From an uncultured Candidatus Nitrosopumilus sp. (GTDB lineage: Archaea; Thermoproteota; Nitrososphaeria; Nitrososphaerales; Nitrosopumilaceae): a DNA stretch of 49,014 bases. The DNA lies in NCBI GenBank assembly GCA_905612295.1, contig CAJQRN010000006.1:1-49014 (forward strand). The letters are read 5' to 3'. The notes under the pieces are model-generated. The model was not told where the DNA came from and did no database searches. It worked only from the letters and a program-made list of their open reading frames with translations. Positions 48,983-49,014 of the stretch are shown here, piece after piece; position 1 is the stretch's first letter, and the number at the start of each line of letters is the position of its first letter. Position numbers and translations under genes: made by a program.

Positions 48983-49014
48983 ATGGACACACCAACTGAA
49001 ATTAATTCAGTATA
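48983..49014 (+). CDS. possible gene start cut by window end
   Basis: An ATG opens a frame (MDTPTEINSV) that is still open at the last base. Whether it is a gene cannot be decided from ten codons; the AT-rich sequence before it could provide a promoter. Confidence 0.25.
   Translation, partial: MDTPTEINSV

Overview
The window is AT-rich archaeal DNA, most likely from a marine ammonia-oxidising archaeon of the Nitrosopumilus type (Thaumarchaeota/Nitrososphaeria). Evidence for this: an archaeal aRF1 with NIKS and GGQ motifs, archaeal-type AspRS, PurP, an XPD/DinG-like helicase, a CbtA/CbtB pair, a membrane-anchored plastocyanin-like protein, secreted proteins ending in a CFI-box C-terminus, and many tiny zinc-binding proteins. 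Many genes have short or no leaders and start at TTG or GTG. I see no rRNA, tRNA, CRISPR array or insertion sequence.

Layout. 0-6 kb: small lineage-specific hypotheticals, a pentapeptide (GYNKD-type) repeat protein, and a small zinc-protein cluster, with two dispersed repeat families. 6-10 kb: an HNH endonuclease and a 940-aa secreted CFI-box protein with a degenerate cupredoxin domain. 10-13 kb: aspS and small hypotheticals. 13.5-14.3 kb: a second GYDKDG-repeat protein. 14.6-20.6 kb: the most unusual block. It holds a Cas4-like PD-(D/E)XK Fe-S nuclease, a MoxR/CobS-like AAA+ ATPase overlapping a CobT-like VWA protein, a CARF-like (HFX_2341/DUF6293-type) regulator, a convergent DEDD-type exonuclease, and small genes including a zinc ribbon and a phage-type membrane protein. 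A palindrome with core GTATGCATAC lies at the regulator's start and again in the divergent promoter of the exonuclease and the small genes.

20.8-30.5 kb: purP, two paralogous winged-helix regulators next to cbtA-cbtB, a DsbA-like oxidoreductase, a second CFI-box surface protein with two nearly identical Ig-like units, prf1, a HIT protein and zinc-ribbon proteins. 30.6-40.4 kb: ilvD, TPR protein, XPD/DinG-like helicase, a degenerate GIY-YIG protein, a DUF922-like protease, small zinc-finger proteins and a PepSY protein. 40.4-47 kb: tryptophan biosynthesis, with trpB separated from a tightly overlapping trpE-G-D-C operon by an island carrying a cupredoxin (axial ligand apparently Gln), a tandem duplication of a tiny zinc protein and two copies of a dispersed hairpin element. 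trpA and trpF are not in the window. 47-49 kb: small hypotheticals and an AT-rich tail.

Four themes recur: dispersed intergenic elements (R1, four copies; R2 and R3, two copies each), an abundance of 40-70 residue proteins with CxxC/CxxH zinc sites, two GY-repeat proteins, and palindromic operators next to predicted regulators or metal genes.
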